From the NCBI GenBank assembly GCA_030601885.1, contig JAUWAU010000019.1:41028-105027 (forward strand): a stretch of DNA of 64,000 nucleotides, written 5' to 3'. Positions 15,161 through 24,406 of this stretch are shown here, one piece after another (within the stretch, counting starts at the first letter, position 1; each line of letters opens with the position of its first letter). The notes under the pieces were generated by a model. That model was given only the letters and a program-made list of their open reading frames with translations. It was not told the DNA's origin and searched no databases. Both the position numbers and the translations under genes were made by a program. The stretch is from Armatimonadota bacterium (GTDB taxonomy: Bacteria; Armatimonadota; Zipacnadia; JAUWAU01).

Positions 15161-17275
15161 CTACGTGCGCACAGTCAATAGCTTCTCGACGAGCACCGGT
15201 TGCAGCCAGGCTCTCTGGTGATAGGTCTTGCCCGGCAGCACCGGCTGGTCATTCTCGAACTCGACGCGAATCCATCTCTCGCTGCCGTCCATTTCGTACG
15301 TCATTTCACTGCCGTCAGTGACCTGGATCACGGCGCCCCCGTGCCCGATGACGCGTATTCGGGTGGCGTTTTTCGAGGCAACGGAAATCGACGATGCCGT
15401 GACGCGCACAGAATCCACGATGATGCCGCACGAGGCGTAAAACCGGCCCGACCTGAGGGCGTCCAGGATGGCGGCCCTGGTGAGCTCAGAGGCCCAGACC
15501 ACGTTGAACCCGTTGAAGGGCGGGTCGAAGGCATTCGGATCGTGCGAGTGAGTACCGTCATTGGCGAATCCCCAAAAATGCAGTCCGGCATCGAGGCAGG
15601 CGTTCCACAGCGGCTCGGAGAAGCCCTCGTGTCCGTCCTGGTTCGCCGGCGTGGGGCGTCCCGCGAAGGCGCCATTGTACACTTCGAGGCCGTCGAAGGT
15701 GCGTAGGTTCTCATCCTCGTAGATGAGCTCCGGCGCCGTGTTCCACCCGCTCGGGTGGTGCAGCACGAGCAGGCCGTTGACACGCCGCACCTCGTCGATA
15801 AAAGCATAACTCTCCCGCGGCCGCGCGATGTCACCCGGCGGATGGCCGATGCAGCCAACTCGGGGGTGGCCGAAAGATGCCCCCCGAGCGTTGAAGACGA
15901 GGAAGCTGCCCGGCCGATTGAGATTCCAGTTCTGATCGACCCATGAGGGCGATGGGCGGCTGTAGTCGCGAACGTACGCCTCCAGCCCGCTCCGATATAC
16001 CTGTTTTTCGTGCAGCACGCCGTCGCCGTTCCAGTCGTGTGCCTCCCTGTCGTTCTGGTGTCGGGGGAAAAGCATCCCACCGTCCTGGTCGCCATAGGCA
16101 TCGTGGTCGGTGAATGCGACGAAGTGGTAGCCGGCCTCGCGGTACCGCGCCGCGGCGTCTTCGGCGTACAGGCCGCCATTGCTGTGCAGCGTGTAGGCGT
16201 GCAAGTTGCCCTTGTACACGCGGAAGCGCGCCAGATTGACGTAGGGCGAGACGGCGAGGAAGCCGCCCTGGGCAAGCAGCGCCTTTTTTCGCGTCTCCTT
16301 CGCTCGCACCACGACGGCGGCGAGCCGCTCCTCGGCTTGCCGCCACGCATCATCGTCGTCCGGCTTGATCTTGCCGAACGAGCGCCGTAGCTTGTCGATC
16401 TCGCTCAGGATCTCCCGGGCCTCTCGCTTCGCATGACGCTCGGTCTGCCGGACGAGCTCTCGGGGGGCTGCAAGGCGATCCACCAACTCGGCCGCCGCGC
16501 GCTTGGGCTGGATGCTGAGGTCATCAAACCCTATTGTTGCGTGGGACGAGCCGAAACCAATGCGCCCCGATAAGTACGCCTTGCCCCCGGAATGGTCGAA
16601 TTCGCCCTTTCCGAGGTTGGCTTTCAGCAGGGGCTCTTCCGGTGGCTCCTCGCCTGCGGGGAACATGCTGGCAGCGATCTGCAAGCCGCGGCACTGAACC
16701 TGGATGATGTGCCAGACGTACAGCTCCCGCTCCGGCAGTTCGCCCCCGGCAGCCGCTATCTGTTGCCAAACCGGCCGCTTGGCGCTCGGCCTGCTGGTGT
16801 ACTCGGCCAGTTCCAGAGCGCCATTCTGTCGGGCGATGACCCCGTAGTAGTGCCCGGAGTCCTGGGCCCGCAGGATGACTACCGCATAGCCGGCCAACGG
16901 GTACGGATGCTTGATGTGGAGATACTTCAGCTTGACCAAGAGGTCGAAGTCATACAGACGCTCGGCACGCAGCGTCACCGTGCGGTAATCCTCGCTCGTC
17001 TCGCGATACGCCCCCTCGACGATCTCCCAGGTGCCGGAAAAGGGCCGCCACGTTTGCAGCACAGCGCGAGTGTTGAATGATTCGGTCACTGGTGTCAGCG
17101 TCTGAGGAATTGCCGGCAGCGCTCCCAGGATGAGCAGCGATGCCAGGAGCGCCCGGAGACAGAGGACAAGGCGAGGTTCGGCAGGTCTACAGCATGCGCT
17201 TCTGCGTGGGCCGCACCGGGTGCGGCACGGCATGTCGATGGTGAGCTGGCGTGCAATCCGGCCCGATGTCAGCAT
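15161..17275 (-). CDS. Secreted PHP-domain metal-dependent phosphoesterase-like protein
   Basis: A signal peptide (LCLRALLASLLILGALPA) precedes a LamG/DUF1080-like beta-sandwich region (FNTRAVLQTWRPFSGTWEIVEGAY onwards), a charged coiled coil and a PHP domain. The PHP motifs visible are NLHAYTLHSNG (usual form DLHxHTxxSDG), FTDHDAYGD, LVLHHPSGW, GLEVYNG and the DGTHSHD metal site. PHP enzymes hydrolyse phosphoesters or serve as carbohydrate-associated hydrolases; the exported location and attached sugar-binding-like domain favour an extracellular substrate. ATG 17275 overlaps the upstream GGDEF stop in ATGCTGA, so the two are probably translationally coupled; ATG 17233 is an alternative start. 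The Asp-to-Asn change in the first motif may alter metal binding. Confidence 0.7.
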   Translation of the reverse strand: MLTSGRIARQLTIDMPCRTRCGPRRSACCRPAEPRLVLCLRALLASLLILGALPAIPQTLTPVTESFNTRAVLQTWRPFSGTWEIVEGAYRETSEDYRTVTLRAERLYDFDLLVKLKYLHIKHPYPLAGYAVVILRAQDSGHYYGVIARQNGALELAEYTSRPSAKRPVWQQIAAAGGELPERELYVWHIIQVQCRGLQIAASMFPAGEEPPEEPLLKANLGKGEFDHSGGKAYLSGRIGFGSSHATIGFDDLSIQPKRAAAELVDRLAAPRELVRQTERHAKREAREILSEIDKLRRSFGKIKPDDDDAWRQAEERLAAVVVRAKETRKKALLAQGGFLAVSPYVNLARFRVYKGNLHAYTLHSNGGLYAEDAAARYREAGYHFVAFTDHDAYGDQDGGMLFPRHQNDREAHDWNGDGVLHEKQVYRSGLEAYVRDYSRPSPSWVDQNWNLNRPGSFLVFNARGASFGHPRVGCIGHPPGDIARPRESYAFIDEVRRVNGLLVLHHPSGWNTAPELIYEDENLRTFDGLEVYNGAFAGRPTPANQDGHEGFSEPLWNACLDAGLHFWGFANDGTHSHDPNAFDPPFNGFNVVWASELTRAAILDALRSGRFYASCGIIVDSVRVTASSISVASKNATRIRVIGHGGAVIQVTDGSEMTYEMDGSERWIRVEFENDQPVLPGKTYHQRAWLQPVLVEKLLTVRT

Positions 17276-18204
17276 TCGATGGTCACGACCGTGTTTCCGC
17301 CAGCCTCCTTCGCCTCGCTCAGCGCTTGCTCCACCGCATCCACGATAGCCTTCCGTGCCGCGGTGGTGGCGCTGGCGCCGCTGAGGCCGCAACTGACGGT
17401 CACAGTTTTCGCAGCCTCGCAGTGCGGGCCCAGGGAGTCGGCTTCGTCGATCTCGGCCAGAAGCCGTCCTGCGAGTCTGCGCGCGTCCTCGACGCCGGTC
17501 TCCGGCAGGATGATGGCGAAGGCGTCCGCGCCGAATCGCCCCGGCTGATCGACACGCCGACAGTTGCGGAGAATGAGGTCGGCAATGTCCAATAGGAGCT
17601 GGTCGCCGTCAGTATGCCCGTGCGTGTCGTTGTATTCGGCGAAGCGGTCCACATCCAGCAGCAAGAAGGACAACGGCGCGTCGTATCGTCCAGCTCGTTC
17701 GCATTCTTCCTCGAGTAGCTCCTGGATGTGCCGGTGGTTATGCATGCCCGTGAGCGGATCAGTTATCTCGCGCATACGAATCCGCCGGCGCATATCTTCG
17801 AGTTGGCGCAGGTGCTCGTCCATCTGCCGATCCGTATGCTGCCGGGCCAGGGCCACGAAGGTGCACGACACGAGGCTGGCGCATTTCCACAGATCCTGCA
17901 GCCGCTCGGGTGCTTCCCTGATCGGTTTCTCGGCGGCCACGGTTGGCCACGCGGAGTCTACGAAGAGCAGGAGTGCCGAGAGCAGCTCGGACGGCTCTGC
18001 GTCTCGCCCGGGCGCGGCGTGGAGTATGCGTTCCACCTCGTCCCTGAACTTCTCGCAATCGCGTCGCGAGACGATGCGCAGCAGCGTATCGAAGCACACT
18101 GGCAGCTCGTCAACGAAGGGGCTATCCGGACCGATGTGCTGTTGCCATTTCGCCAGTATGGCCTCGGAATTGGCTCTGAGCAGAGCTGCGAGTTGCCGCG
18201 CCAT
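17269..18204 (-). CDS. Degenerate GGDEF-domain protein
   Basis: The 312-residue protein starts at ATG 18204 (AAGGGAG upstream). Residues 1-125 resemble an RsbRD-type helical sensor (LLRANSEAILAKWQQHI). Residues 147-310 form a GGDEF fold: DPLTGMHNHRHI, LLDVDRFAEYNDTHGHTDGD, then GRFGADAFAIILPE. The signature reads GADAF (225-229). The second Gly-to-Ala is tolerated in the family, but the Glu-to-Ala change removes a residue required for metal binding and catalysis in diguanylate cyclases. It is thus likely a c-di-GMP/GTP-binding or purely regulatory protein rather than a cyclase. Its stop overlaps the PHP gene start by seven bases. Confidence 0.78.
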   Translation of the reverse strand: MARQLAALLRANSEAILAKWQQHIGPDSPFVDELPVCFDTLLRIVSRRDCEKFRDEVERILHAAPGRDAEPSELLSALLLFVDSAWPTVAAEKPIREAPERLQDLWKCASLVSCTFVALARQHTDRQMDEHLRQLEDMRRRIRMREITDPLTGMHNHRHIQELLEEECERAGRYDAPLSFLLLDVDRFAEYNDTHGHTDGDQLLLDIADLILRNCRRVDQPGRFGADAFAIILPETGVEDARRLAGRLLAEIDEADSLGPHCEAAKTVTVSCGLSGASATTAARKAIVDAVEQALSEAKEAGGNTVVTIEC

Positions 18205-18498
18205 GCGTCTGGCTCCCTTCATCGCCACAGGCGACCAACGCCGCCCATGCCGTCGCACGTTTTGGACACTCCCCGTCGCAAGTGGTTGTTGCGACGCACC
18301 ACTGTGGGCCCCGTCGGCGTGCGCGGACGGCATGTGGGGTCGTGAGTGTAGCAGAGGGCGCGGGCGCATGTCAAAGATGTCCCGCACCTCTCAACTCATT
18401 ATGCCACAGTTGAACGCCCGCTGCAGGCCTCGGCACAGCAGCGCTGAACGTGTGCGGTTGGATCAGTAGTCATTGATCCTTGCGCGGAGGGCGATGCA

Positions 18499-20409
18499 TC
18501 AGCGCCTCCCGGCTTCCCGCTCCATCGCCGCGAGCGCCCGCCGCCAGGCCTTGGCGTAGACGCTCGTGAGCTTGCCGGGGGAGGCCGCATAGTGGGGCTC
18601 CTTTTCCTGTTCCTGAAGGCAGTACCGGCCGGCGGCCTCGGCGAGCTCGATGGCCTCGCGCAGAAGGGCCGCATTCTTCTGGGCAAGGGCTTTTCGGGCC
18701 CTGCGCCAGGCTTCGCTGCCCCTCTCGCCGTAGTGAAAGCCCACTTCGATGCAGCGCAGCCGCTTCTTCACGATATCACTGCGGGCGGCCGCGTGGGCGG
18801 CATCCAGGTGCCTGCGCGCCTCGGCCATTACCTCCGGGGTCATGTACGTCCAGATGCCCTCGGTGATGTGATCGGCTGCCTCGAGGCCGGCTTCGATGGC
18901 GGCAACGAAGCGCTGCATCGGCTCTGACGCCTCGTGGAAGGCGCTGTCGCAGTAGTCCTTGACCAGCGCGTCGGCATCGATGTCGGGGTCCCAGGTTGCC
19001 TTCGCTATCGTGTAGAGTGTGATGCCGTAGGTACCCCAGATGTTCGGCGTGCTTTGGCCCTCGTAGCCGACTACTCCCGTGCGATACAGGTAGTTGATGT
19101 CGTCTGCGAACTTGTGTGGCGCGGGGAACGGCATGCTGCAGAAGGTCGAGTGGGGCACGTACTCGTACACCATCACTCCGCCGGGCGTCATCGCCACCCA
19201 TTGCTCCAGTCCCTGGCAGAATTTGACGTGGTGTGAGCAGGCCTCGTTCTCGAAGCGGTGCACGAAGCACACGTAATTGGGCCGGGAGTTGACCACCTGG
19301 ATCATCACATTCGGCTCGGGCTTGATGGCTCGAGGGTCCGGAGGGCGGAAGGTCTGATGGTAGGACAGCGTGTAGATCTTCTTGCCAGGATGAGTCCGCT
19401 GCAGCTTCCGCCCCACGGCGTTGACGAACTCGAGCCACCTCTCAGTGATCACGGGTAGCTCTCGCCCCCGGGAGGACCAGATCTCCCCGGTGTCCAGCGC
19501 AGTGCATTTGTCGCACTCACAGAAAGCCGTCCCGTCGGCCTGGCCCAGGCCCATGAAGTCCACTTCCGGCCGGGCGTCGAACATCTCGCCCAGCCGTGCC
19601 GCCATTACATCGACGACCTCGGGATTCGTCGTACAGAGCTGCGCTCGCTCGATTTTCGCCCGCTTGCCGCCACGCAGCGCATACCAGTCCGGGTGTTCAC
19701 CGAAGTACTCGTCCACGTTCAGGAGATGCCGTATCACGTGCGGGCTCATCCAGGCGCGGAAGCCGCCGCGCTTGGCTATCTGCCCGGGAAGCTCAGCCGG
19801 CGGCCAGCCGCTGCCGATGTTTATCTTGTTCTTGGCGGCCCAGCTCATAGTGTGGGCCGGCCATGTTCCCGGCTCGCCGACCACAGTCATTCGGAGAAAG
19901 CGGTATTTCATGCCGGGGCTCTCTATTCGGTCGAGTTGAGGCACCTCAATGCTGGCCTGCCTCGGAACGTGTTCCCAAACCGGGCTGGGCCCCAGCCAGC
20001 GGCACCCCAGGTCATTCTCCAGGAAGTCATAGACGGCATAGAGCGTCGCGCGGTCCGTGGCCCCCACGAGGACGAGATTCTCCCCCATGGTCTTCACCAC
20101 GAAGCTGTCGGCGTCCATTCCGGCCAGCGCTTCCCTGGCTCTTCGCCCTTGGGACGTTCCGCCGATGAGCAGTCGCACGCCGTGCGTGGCGCCCGCCTCT
20201 TTCTGGATGTGCAGCGCGGCATCCGATATGTGCTGAATGTAGCTTTGCAGCTCCGAGGCCGCGAACTGCTCGGTCTCGTTGGCCTGATCCGGCACGACGA
20301 TGGCGGCGACTGGCTCGCCTCGATTGGTGATCTGCATGGCGACGCTGGGCCCCCAGATGCACGGCATGGCGACAAGGATGGCGACGGTTGCGCGCGAAAC
20401 AAGATGCAT
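18499..20409 (-). CDS. Secreted DUF4838 protein with GH67-like N-terminal domain
   Basis: The 636-residue protein starts at ATG 20409 behind AGGAGGGGAG. It has a Sec signal peptide (ATVAILVAMPCIWGPSVAM). Residues about 25-150 resemble the N-terminal domain of alpha-glucuronidases and hexosaminidases (ANETEQFAASELQSYI, FVVKTMGENLVLVGAT, AVYDFLENDLGCRWLGP). A DUF4838 core follows (CTTNPEVVDVM, GLGQADGTAFCECDKC, ITERWLEFVNAVG, IYTLSYHQTFRPPD). Proteins of this type occur in glycan-degradation loci and are thought to be glycosidases, but no catalytic pair is established here. It is divergent from the exported sulfatase at 20663, suggesting joint action on a polysaccharide. Confidence 0.78.
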   Translation of the reverse strand: MHLVSRATVAILVAMPCIWGPSVAMQITNRGEPVAAIVVPDQANETEQFAASELQSYIQHISDAALHIQKEAGATHGVRLLIGGTSQGRRAREALAGMDADSFVVKTMGENLVLVGATDRATLYAVYDFLENDLGCRWLGPSPVWEHVPRQASIEVPQLDRIESPGMKYRFLRMTVVGEPGTWPAHTMSWAAKNKINIGSGWPPAELPGQIAKRGGFRAWMSPHVIRHLLNVDEYFGEHPDWYALRGGKRAKIERAQLCTTNPEVVDVMAARLGEMFDARPEVDFMGLGQADGTAFCECDKCTALDTGEIWSSRGRELPVITERWLEFVNAVGRKLQRTHPGKKIYTLSYHQTFRPPDPRAIKPEPNVMIQVVNSRPNYVCFVHRFENEACSHHVKFCQGLEQWVAMTPGGVMVYEYVPHSTFCSMPFPAPHKFADDINYLYRTGVVGYEGQSTPNIWGTYGITLYTIAKATWDPDIDADALVKDYCDSAFHEASEPMQRFVAAIEAGLEAADHITEGIWTYMTPEVMAEARRHLDAAHAAARSDIVKKRLRCIEVGFHYGERGSEAWRRARKALAQKNAALLREAIELAEAAGRYCLQEQEKEPHYAASPGKLTSVYAKAWRRALAAMEREAGRR

Positions 20410-20662
20410 CGGATCTCCCCTCCTGCCCGGGATCAATGCGCATAGATCAGCTCGATCTGTACGGTATAGTTAGGCGTGGCTGGGTGCTGGGCCTTCTGTG
20501 GGAGCGGGCGCCGTCTCCAGGTTCCGGGCAATAGAGGGTTCTCTATTCCGAAAGCAGCATATGGCGGCGTCGAGCGAAATCTTCAGGGAAGCGATGCAAA
20601 GGCGGCCAGCAACGAAGCTGAGCCAAGCAGCGCGGGATGGCTTTCGCAGAGGAGGGACGAAC

Positions 20663-22189
20663 GTGCCTATCTCACGCCGTGACTTCATCATGACCGTAGG
20701 AGGCGCCATGGCCATGTCCGCAGCGACGAGTCGAGCCCGAGCAGCCGAGGCGGCCGTGCAAGGGCAGAAGCCGAACATCCTTGTGCTCGAGTCCGATCAA
20801 CACCGTTACGACGTTCTGGGGTGCGCCGGGCATCCGATCGTTAAGACGCCGAACATCGACGCTCTGGCCCGGGAGGGCGTTCTTCTCGGCAGCACTGTGT
20901 GCCAGGCGCCCTTGTGCATGCCCTCTCGCGTCTCGTTGATCACCGGGAGCTACTGCCACAATCACGGCGTGTACCTCAATCAGGGCTACATGGTTGACGG
21001 GCAGTGGACCTTCACCCGGGCGCTGCAGGAGGCGGGCTATCACACGGCCCTCGTCGGGAAGATGCACCTGGGAGGCCAGGTGCCGTACGAGAGCTTGGAC
21101 GATCCGCAGAAGATCGAGGAGATCGGGAGCTACGGCTTCGACAGCGTGCACGCCACCTGCGGCAAGGTCATGGCGGGCATCGGCAACAGAGAGTGCCCCT
21201 ACCGAAAGTACCTGCGGGAACGCGGAACCTTCGAGACCCTACGTCAGGATTACCTGAAGCGCCGCGGCCAGGTGCCACACTGGTACGCCGAGCCGTCGCC
21301 GATGAGCGAGGAGGACTTCCACGACGCCTACATCGGCCGAAAGACCGCCGAGTGGATCAAGCAGTACGATGGCGACGAGCCCTTCTTCATGTGGGCCAAC
21401 TGGGGCGGGCCGCACGCGCCGTGGGATGCGCCGGGGCACTATGGGACGATGTATGATCCCAATGCGATGGACGCGGCGCTCGAAGATGCCCACGACACGT
21501 CGCCGTTGCAGTTGAAGCGCAAAGCGGAGAAGCAGTCCGGCAAGATGCCGCCCGAGGCCATGGGCAAGATGCGGGCGCAATACTACGGCATGGTGACGCT
21601 GGTTGACGACGCCGTGGGGGCCATCGTGGACGCGCTCAAGCAGCGGGGCTGGCTGGACAACACGGTGATCGTCTACTGTGCCGACCACGGGGAGATGCTG
21701 GGCGACCACGGGATGTTTGGCAAGAGCCTCTTCTATGGAGCATCCGTCCGCGTGCCTCTGGTCATCTGGTGGCCGAAAGGGCTCAGGCAGGGCTTGCGCA
21801 CTGATGCTCTGGTGGAGCTGAACGATCTCGTTCCGACGTTCCTGCAGCTTGCGGCAGTGCGCGACAGCGGCGGCTCCTACGGCAAGAGCCTTCTACCCCT
21901 GCTTACCGGTGACGCTGACTCGCACCGCGCCGAGGTCTTCAGCGAGCTCGGGCCGGCGAAAATGGTCCTAAACGAGCAATACAAGTACGTCTACGATCCG
22001 CGGTGGGAGAAAGCGCAGCTCTTCCGTGTGGGCGAGGACCCGAACGAGCTGCAGAACCTCGCCGGAACGCCGGAGTACGCTGAAGTCGAGCACGCGAATC
22101 GCGCTCGACTTCTGGATTGGCTGGCTCAGACGCATGCGCATGTGAATAGTGGTGCACGCAGCCGGGCCGTCGGGCGGCGTGCGCAGTAG
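20663..22189 (+). CDS. Tat-exported type I sulfatase
   Basis: GTG 20663 is the likely start, with GAGGAGGGA at 20649-20656. The Tat signal SRRDFIMTVGGAMAMSA follows directly. The 508-residue protein carries the sulfatase signature C85-M-P-S-R, whose Cys must be converted to formylglycine by a maturase encoded elsewhere. Metal-site and substrate-site motifs are ESDQHR (residues 43-48), VGKMHLGG and YCADHGEMLGDHGMFGK. Type I sulfatases remove sulfate esters from polysaccharides or small molecules. The protein is predicted periplasmic. It is divergent from the DUF4838 gene, with 253 bases between their starts. Confidence 0.9.
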   Translation: MPISRRDFIMTVGGAMAMSAATSRARAAEAAVQGQKPNILVLESDQHRYDVLGCAGHPIVKTPNIDALAREGVLLGSTVCQAPLCMPSRVSLITGSYCHNHGVYLNQGYMVDGQWTFTRALQEAGYHTALVGKMHLGGQVPYESLDDPQKIEEIGSYGFDSVHATCGKVMAGIGNRECPYRKYLRERGTFETLRQDYLKRRGQVPHWYAEPSPMSEEDFHDAYIGRKTAEWIKQYDGDEPFFMWANWGGPHAPWDAPGHYGTMYDPNAMDAALEDAHDTSPLQLKRKAEKQSGKMPPEAMGKMRAQYYGMVTLVDDAVGAIVDALKQRGWLDNTVIVYCADHGEMLGDHGMFGKSLFYGASVRVPLVIWWPKGLRQGLRTDALVELNDLVPTFLQLAAVRDSGGSYGKSLLPLLTGDADSHRAEVFSELGPAKMVLNEQYKYVYDPRWEKAQLFRVGEDPNELQNLAGTPEYAEVEHANRARLLDWLAQTHAHVNSGARSRAVGRRAQ

Positions 22190-22490
22190 CGCGTTCGAAG
22201 AGGGCGTCATGGCCTCTCGGGGGGAGGTGTCGCGGGTTGCTTGCGGGAAGGCACGGGCGGATTGCGGGGGACCATGAGCAGCCCGCGGAACAGGCTGAAA
22301 GCGTGGAAAGTGGGCTTGAGTGGGCTCAATTTGGTATGCTGGGATACAGTTATCCACGCGTTATGTTAACATTCTCCACCCGTTTATCCACAGGCGGCGG
22401 TCCTGGGCCCGTCTCGTCGCCAGAGCATCGCGGCGATGTTTTGGGGCACACGCGGGCTGCCGGGGCCACAAATGGGGATTGACAGAGCCA
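22190..22490. other. Intergenic region with DnaA boxes and a short palindrome
   Basis: No gene is supported here. The region holds a TTGAG-TGGG-CTCAA palindrome (22316-22329), then two DnaA-box-like 9-mers around an AT-rich patch that includes GTTAAC (22350-22392). The remainder before the GDPD start is GC-rich and featureless. Confidence 0.5.
22350..22392 (+). promoter_or_regulatory. Pair of phased DnaA boxes
   Basis: TTATCCACG (22350-22358, one mismatch) and TTATCCACA (22384-22392, exact consensus) point the same way. They start 34 bases apart, about three helical turns. The DNA between them is AT-richer than its surroundings. No origin-linked genes (dnaA, dnaN, gyrB, rpmH) are in the window, so a DnaA-titrating or DnaA-regulated site is as likely as an origin. 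Confidence 0.45.
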
Positions 22491-23312
22491 ATGACGCCAA
22501 TACAGGCTGACGCCTCCGGGGGGCCTGCCGGCGCTCTGACGGCGCTCGGAGGGCCGCCCGTGTGCATCGCCCACCGGGGGGCGTCGAAAGAGGCGCCCGA
22601 GAATACGATCGCCGCGTTTCGGAAGGCGCTGCAAAGGCGTGCGGAGGCGGTGGAGTTGGACGTCCGGCGCACCAGCGACGGAGTCTTGGTGTGCCTGCAC
22701 GATCCCACGCTCGATCGTACGACGAACGGGAGCGGAGCCGTTGCTGAGACTCCGTTGTCGCACATCCGGAAGCTGGATGCCGGCAGTTGGATGTCGCCGG
22801 CCATGGCGGACGAGCGCGTGCCGACGTTCGCCGAGGGCCTGGCGGCTATCACGCCGGGGGCGGTGTGCGCGGCTGAGATAAAGGCGACCGACATCGAGGC
22901 CGAGGTGGTGGACGTCATCGCGGGGTGCGGTGCGGCGGACTCGGTGATGGTAGTTTCGTTCCACGAGGCCACACTGGCACGCATCGGCGAGCTGGCACCC
23001 GGGACGCCTCTGGGATGGATAGTCAGCAAGGATCCGCCGGCAGACAGGGATGCCCACGCCGCGGAACTCGTCGAGCGGGCGGCGGGGTGCGGTGCGCGGC
23101 TGATCTCGGCGAGCTTCACCACGGTGACTTACGAGCTGCTGGCGGCGGCGCACGAGCGCGGCATGCCGCTGTGGGTGTGGACGGTAGATAGCGAAGAACC
23201 CATGGGCGAACTGCTCGCCGCGGGGGTGGACGGCATCACGACGAACGTCCCGCACGTGCTGCGGCGCGTGATCGACGGCGGAGCTGCGCGCCGTGCGTCG
23301 CCTGGCACTTGA
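22491..23312 (+). CDS. Glycerophosphodiester phosphodiesterase
   Basis: The 273-residue TIM-barrel protein has the GDPD signature HRGASKEAPENTIAAF near residue 27, the metal-binding ELDVRRTSDG and the catalytic LHDPTLDRTTNG. The C-terminal GVDGITTNVP is also typical. The enzyme hydrolyses glycerophosphodiesters to sn-glycerol 3-phosphate and an alcohol. No signal peptide is seen; it is cytoplasmic. ATG 22491 is the best start, although its ribosome binding site is weak and the frame remains open upstream through the DnaA-box region. The dehydrogenase gene follows after 15 bases. Confidence 0.85.
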   Translation: MTPIQADASGGPAGALTALGGPPVCIAHRGASKEAPENTIAAFRKALQRRAEAVELDVRRTSDGVLVCLHDPTLDRTTNGSGAVAETPLSHIRKLDAGSWMSPAMADERVPTFAEGLAAITPGAVCAAEIKATDIEAEVVDVIAGCGAADSVMVVSFHEATLARIGELAPGTPLGWIVSKDPPADRDAHAAELVERAAGCGARLISASFTTVTYELLAAAHERGMPLWVWTVDSEEPMGELLAAGVDGITTNVPHVLRRVIDGGAARRASPGT

Positions 23313-23327
23313 AAGGATGTGACAGCT

Positions 23328-24374
23328 ATGCCGGAAACGATGAAAGCGGCGGTGCTGCACGGAGTGGAAGACCTGCGGATCGACCACCTGCCCGTGCCGT
23401 CGCTGGCCTCGCCGTATGACGTGATCGTCCGCATCCGGCAGGTGGGAGTGTGCGGCTCCGACATCCACTATTATCGCCACGGTCGTATCGGACACTTCGT
23501 CGTCGAAGAGCCCATGATCCTGGGGCACGAGTGCGCCGGCGAGGTGGTGGAGGTGGGGAAGAAGGTGAGCGCGCTTGCGCCAGGGGATCGCGTGGCGCTG
23601 GAGCCAGGTGTGCCCTGTCGGCGATGCGAGTTCTGCCACGAGGGCCGCTACAATCTGTGTGCTGACGTCGTCTTCTTCGCCACGCCGCCGGTGGACGGCG
23701 CCTTTTGCGAGTACGTCACTTCGCCCGCCGACTTCGCCTTCAGACTGCCCGAGCACGTCTCCACGGAAGAGGGAGCGATAATGGAGCCGCTGGCGGTGGG
23801 CATGTGGTCAACACACCGTGCCGGGGTGAGCGCAGGCGATACAGTGGCGGTCCTCGGTGCGGGCCCAATCGGCCTGGTCACGCTGCAGGCAGCCAAGGCC
23901 CGCGGCGCTACGACCCTGATCATCACGGATGTCGAACAGTCACGACTCGAATTCGCCGGCCGTCTGGGCGCCACGCATACGCTCAATGCGGGGCAGTGCG
24001 ACGTGGTGGAGGCCATCCGCGAGATCACCGATGGCCGCGGCGCCGACGCGGTGCTCGACGCCGCCGGCGCCAGCCAGACCATCGGACAGGCGCTTCGCGC
24101 CGTGAAGAGCGGGGGTCGTGTCATCCTCATAGGCATCCCACCCGAGGACGAGGTGCCGGTCTCGATGCCCGATCTGATCAGCAGAGAGCTGGACGTGGGC
24201 GGCATCTTTCGCTATGCCAACATGTACGGGCGCGCTATCGCCGCCGTGGCTGCCGGGCTCATTGATGTCAAGGGCATGATCACGCACCACTATCAGCTCG
24301 ATGAGGCGGAAGAGGCGCTCGTATTCGCCGACGAGCACAAGAGTGAGTGCATTAAAGTGGCCGTCAGCGTCTAG
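23328..24374 (+). CDS. Zinc-dependent sorbitol/xylitol (L-iditol 2-) dehydrogenase family protein
   Basis: ATG 23328 is preferred over GTG 23319 because AAGGATGTG is better spaced. The 348-residue medium-chain dehydrogenase has catalytic zinc ligands C42 (GVCGSDIHYY), H67 and E68 (GHECAG). Structural-zinc cysteines are C97, C100, C103 and C111. The NAD-binding motif is GAGPIGLVTLQAAKARGA. The segment HYYRHGRIGHFVVEEPM is characteristic of sorbitol dehydrogenases, which oxidise polyols to ketoses with NAD. Together with the mannitol-phosphate dehydrogenase-type gene at 1406 it suggests polyol metabolism, though the two are not linked in one operon. Cytoplasmic. Confidence 0.87.
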   Translation: MPETMKAAVLHGVEDLRIDHLPVPSLASPYDVIVRIRQVGVCGSDIHYYRHGRIGHFVVEEPMILGHECAGEVVEVGKKVSALAPGDRVALEPGVPCRRCEFCHEGRYNLCADVVFFATPPVDGAFCEYVTSPADFAFRLPEHVSTEEGAIMEPLAVGMWSTHRAGVSAGDTVAVLGAGPIGLVTLQAAKARGATTLIITDVEQSRLEFAGRLGATHTLNAGQCDVVEAIREITDGRGADAVLDAAGASQTIGQALRAVKSGGRVILIGIPPEDEVPVSMPDLISRELDVGGIFRYANMYGRAIAAVAAGLIDVKGMITHHYQLDEAEEALVFADEHKSECIKVAVSV

Positions 24375-24406
24375 CCCGAGCACGGGGTGCGAGGGGACCG
24401 ACCATT

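Noticed and set aside
22190..22490. Full replication origin (oriC)
   Set aside because: Only two boxes are present and no origin-linked genes; kept as a DnaA-box site only.
23329..23344. CCGGAAACGATGAAAG resembling the dispersed 35-bp motif
   Set aside because: It is the coding start of the dehydrogenase (Pro-Glu-Thr-Met-Lys) and lacks the rest of the motif.
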